Below are positions 5,911 through 7,189 of a stretch of 7,189 nucleotides of DNA, in pieces. Origin of the DNA: Halanaerobiales bacterium (lineage in GTDB: Bacteria; Bacillota; Halanaerobiia; Halanaerobiales; M55B127); NCBI GenBank assembly GCA_021736965.1, contig JAIPEV010000085.1, positions 1-7,189 of the forward strand. Direction: 5' to 3'. A program made the translations under genes and the position numbers. A model generated the notes under the pieces. That model had not been told where the DNA came from. It saw only the letters and a program-made list of their open reading frames with translations, and did no database searches. Position 1 is the first letter of the stretch; each line of letters opens with the position of its first letter.

Positions 5911-5945
5911 CCTAATATTTTTAGGGATCCATTTATACACCTCCT
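5911..5945 (-). promoter_or_regulatory. Possible leader: perfect Shine-Dalgarno, three-codon mini-ORF and weak hairpin
   Basis: On the minus strand AGGAGGTG (5938-5945) is followed after five bases by ATG GAT CCC TAA (5921-5932). The stop is part of a small hairpin, CCTAA-AAATA-TTAGG (5911-5925), followed by CTTTTATA. A very strong ribosome site leading to a three-codon frame is unusual. It may be a translational leader or attenuator for the modifier operon, or the broken start of an older gene. The stem is only five base pairs, so the hairpin is weak. Confidence 0.35.
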
Positions 5946-5958
5946 CATAAACTTGCAG

Positions 5959-5974
5959 TTGAGTTTCAACTCAA
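5959..5974. promoter_or_regulatory. Palindromic operator TTGAGTT-tc-AACTCAA before the modifier operon
   Basis: Two perfect 7-bp arms are separated by two bases. The same TTGAGTT half-site occurs at 7021-7027 inside the promoter of the XRE repressor gene, so this is a good candidate binding site for that repressor. Read on the minus strand, TTGAGT (5969-5974) could also serve as a -35 box, with TTTATG (5946-5951) 17 bases away as a poor -10 box. Binding here would then block expression of the five-gene block. Confidence 0.6.
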
Positions 5975-5992
5975 TATTTTTGTTAAAAAAAT

Positions 5993-6640
5993 TTAAAACA
6001 ACTTTAATTGTCTAGAATTTAAATTAAGCTGTTTTAAATGAATTTTCGTCGCCTCTATAGAAGTATTAAATATATTTGCAATTTCAAAAGTTATTTTACT
6101 TTGCAAGCTACCCTTTGTATTTTCATGTTTTTTCCTTAACTCATCAAATAAAGGTATCACTAAATAAGATGGCATTAATAAATATGCTGCAAATTTATTT
6201 GCTTGCCATTCTGCTCCACTTGTATCTCCTTTACGACATAAGATTGTTCTTCCTTCTTTGTTACTTATAACATTTCCTTTTCTAAATAAAGAACTAATTC
6301 TATCTTTGGTAGAATTTCCATTTAATATATCCTGATGTAAAATCCAATGTCCTATTTCATGAGCAAGAGTAAATCTGAATCTTCCTTCAGAGCTATTCTT
6401 ATTTACCAATGATTCATTTATAAATATTTTCCCTTCTGGGAATATAGCACCCAGGGTATTCTTTTTTAAGTTAAGATTCTTTGGTTTATCATAATCGAAA
6501 AAAAGATCTAAATGAAATTCAGCCATTTTTTCTAAAGGAACTTCTTTATTAATTTCCTGATTAAATTCTTTTTCATAGGACTTTAATAAACTATTTGCTT
6601 CTTTCTCTATGTCATGTGATTTCATCCATTTAATACTCAT
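5993..6640 (-). CDS. ImmA/IrrE-family zinc metallopeptidase
   Basis: The 215-residue protein has the metal-binding HEIGH motif (H94-E95-x2-H98, in FTLAHEIGHWILH) and the usual third-ligand region AEWQANKFAAYLLMP, with E144 the probable ligand. These mark the ImmA/IrrE (DUF955, peptidase M78-like) family, whose members cleave or inactivate XRE-family repressors after a stress signal. An N-terminal helical segment (about 5-45) precedes the catalytic domain, and the C-terminal part (about 180-210, ITFEIANIFNTSIEATKIHLKQL) looks like the small helical domain common after the core. The ATG lies directly after the TAA of the XRE gene (TAAATG), with AAGGAAGG six bases upstream inside that gene. The pair is almost certainly co-expressed. 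By analogy with CapP/CapH and IrrE/DdrO, it should relieve repression of the downstream operon; its trigger is not visible. Confidence 0.92.
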   Translation of the reverse strand: MSIKWMKSHDIEKEANSLLKSYEKEFNQEINKEVPLEKMAEFHLDLFFDYDKPKNLNLKKNTLGAIFPEGKIFINESLVNKNSSEGRFRFTLAHEIGHWILHQDILNGNSTKDRISSLFRKGNVISNKEGRTILCRKGDTSGAEWQANKFAAYLLMPSYLVIPLFDELRKKHENTKGSLQSKITFEIANIFNTSIEATKIHLKQLNLNSRQLKLF

Positions 6641-6994
6641 TTATTTATCCTTCCTTTTTAATTTATCTATATATTCTTGGACTCTATCCCAATCCTCATC
6701 GCTTAGATCTTTGCCTGATCTTAATAGTTTTGGTATTTTACTAGAATTTTTAGGAATCATATTCGTAATATCCTCAGGAACTTTTCCTGCTTCTGTTATT
6801 AAAAAATCACTATCAACATCTAATATCTTAGCTAATTTTTCTATTTTGTCATGTGCAGGAGGATCTAGCTTTCCATTTTCAATTTTACTTAAATAGGTAA
6901 CATCAATACCAACTTCTTTAGCTACCTCTTTTTGAGTGAGTTGTTTTTCTTTCCTTAATTTTCTTACCGTTTGCCCAAAAGTATTTTTTGACAT
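6641..6994 (-). CDS. XRE-family helix-turn-helix transcriptional repressor
   Basis: The 117-residue protein has an N-terminal HTH_3 domain at about residues 6-61 (VRKLRKEKQLTQKEVAKEVGID as the first helices, VTYLSKIENGK as the recognition helix and turn). A linker and a charged C-terminal helix at about 96-115 (DLSDEDWDRVQEYIDKLKRK) follow. The start chosen is ATG at 6992-6994, with AGGAGGA six bases upstream; the frame stays open to 7042, but that part lies over the promoter and cannot be translated from it. It probably represses its own promoter and the ubiquitin-like operon through the shared TTGAGTT site. The adjacent metallopeptidase is the likely antirepressor, acting on the C-terminal part. 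The arrangement resembles the CapH/CapP pairs found before other defence operons. Confidence 0.92.
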   Translation of the reverse strand: MSKNTFGQTVRKLRKEKQLTQKEVAKEVGIDVTYLSKIENGKLDPPAHDKIEKLAKILDVDSDFLITEAGKVPEDITNMIPKNSSKIPKLLRSGKDLSDEDWDRVQEYIDKLKRKDK

Positions 6995-7013
6995 TTCAAT
7001 TCCTCCTATAATT

Positions 7014-7042
7014 ATTATAGTTGAGTTGAATATCAATGTCAA
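7014..7042 (-). promoter_or_regulatory. Consensus sigma-A promoter of the XRE gene with operator in the spacer
   Basis: On the minus strand TTGACA (7037-7042) and TATAAT (7014-7019) are both perfect and are separated by exactly 17 bases. The spacer carries AACTCAA (the complement of TTGAGTT at 7021-7027), part of an imperfect palindrome over 7021-7042. The ribosome binding site follows at 7001-7007. A consensus promoter with a repressor half-site between its boxes fits tight autorepression with strong output once released. Confidence 0.88.
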
Positions 7043-7048
7043 GTTATT

Positions 7049-7076
7049 AATTCATAAAACATCTATTTTATGAATT
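7049..7076. repeat. 11-bp perfect inverted repeat upstream of the XRE promoter
   Basis: AATTCATAAAA (7049-7059) and TTTTATGAATT (7066-7076) are separated by six bases. The repeat lies a few bases upstream of the -35 box. It could be an extra regulator site or a weak hairpin terminator for whatever precedes it, but there is no clear U-tract. The remaining bases to the window end (7077-7189) are AT-rich, and I see no gene in them. Confidence 0.55.
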
Positions 7077-7189
7077 GATTTTAGAGAGTAAAAGAATAAA
7101 ATAGTAAAAGAGTAAATATATAAACACTATTTTATTTAAATAATATTTATTATATTTATTTTATAAAATATTTAAATGATTTTTTAGAT

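Noticed and set aside
6076..6270. Plus-strand open frame inside the metallopeptidase gene
   Set aside because: Hydrophobic shadow of the real minus-strand gene, with no ribosome site.
6609..6896. Plus-strand open frame over the XRE and ImmA genes
   Set aside because: Antisense shadow spanning two well-supported genes.
6995..7042. Upstream extension of the XRE frame by 16 codons
   Set aside because: The extra codons lie over the consensus promoter boxes and ribosome binding site, so they cannot be part of the transcript made from that promoter.
1..7189. CRISPR array, tRNA or rRNA
   Set aside because: No regularly spaced direct repeats, cloverleaf-like segments or rRNA-like stretches were seen.

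Overview
The window is very AT-rich DNA with strong AGGAGG-type ribosome binding sites, TTG starts, a consensus sigma-A promoter and an IS3-family element. This points to a low-GC Bacillota, probably an anaerobe of the clostridial or Halanaerobiales type. That placement is an inference from composition and style; no rRNA or other marker is present.

The main content is a minus-strand block from about 7042 down to 2817. It opens with an XRE-type repressor (6641-6994) driven by a perfect TTGACA-17-TATAAT promoter, followed with no gap by an ImmA/IrrE-type zinc peptidase (5993-6640). After a 131-bp spacer with a clear palindrome come five genes: a single-domain ubiquitin-like protein (5553-5846), an E2-like protein with a Cys/His cluster (5101-5553), a JAB/JAMM deubiquitinase-like metalloprotease (4695-5111), a two-part E1-like ThiF/MoeB adenylating enzyme (3090-4619) and a small DUF3892-like protein (2817-3032). 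Together this is a full set for activating, conjugating and removing a bacterial ubiquitin-like modifier. It resembles the bacterial ubiquitination-like (Bub/Bil-type) operons linked to phage defence. The XRE plus metallopeptidase pair in front resembles the stress-responsive switches found before other defence operons.

Notable details are a serine where the MoeB-type E1 catalytic cysteine should be, a modifier without a C-terminal Gly-Gly, an E2-like protein whose motif recalls the CEHH predicted metal-binding family, and a JAB gene cut short by what looks like loss of one TA unit in a TA repeat. The half-site TTGAGTT occurs both in the repressor promoter and as a palindrome before the modifier gene, suggesting one repressor controls both.

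Downstream lies a complete 1357-bp IS3-family element (1310-2666) with TG...CA ends, imperfect terminal repeats, an ACTT target duplication and an A-AAA-AAG frameshift site joining OrfA and OrfB. Left of it are a 68-residue conserved-looking orphan gene (889-1095), lying between 31-bp imperfect inverted repeats, and a 255-residue membrane protein of unknown function (20-787). The DUF3892-like gene also lies between inverted repeats (14 bp, perfect). No RNA genes or CRISPR arrays were seen.
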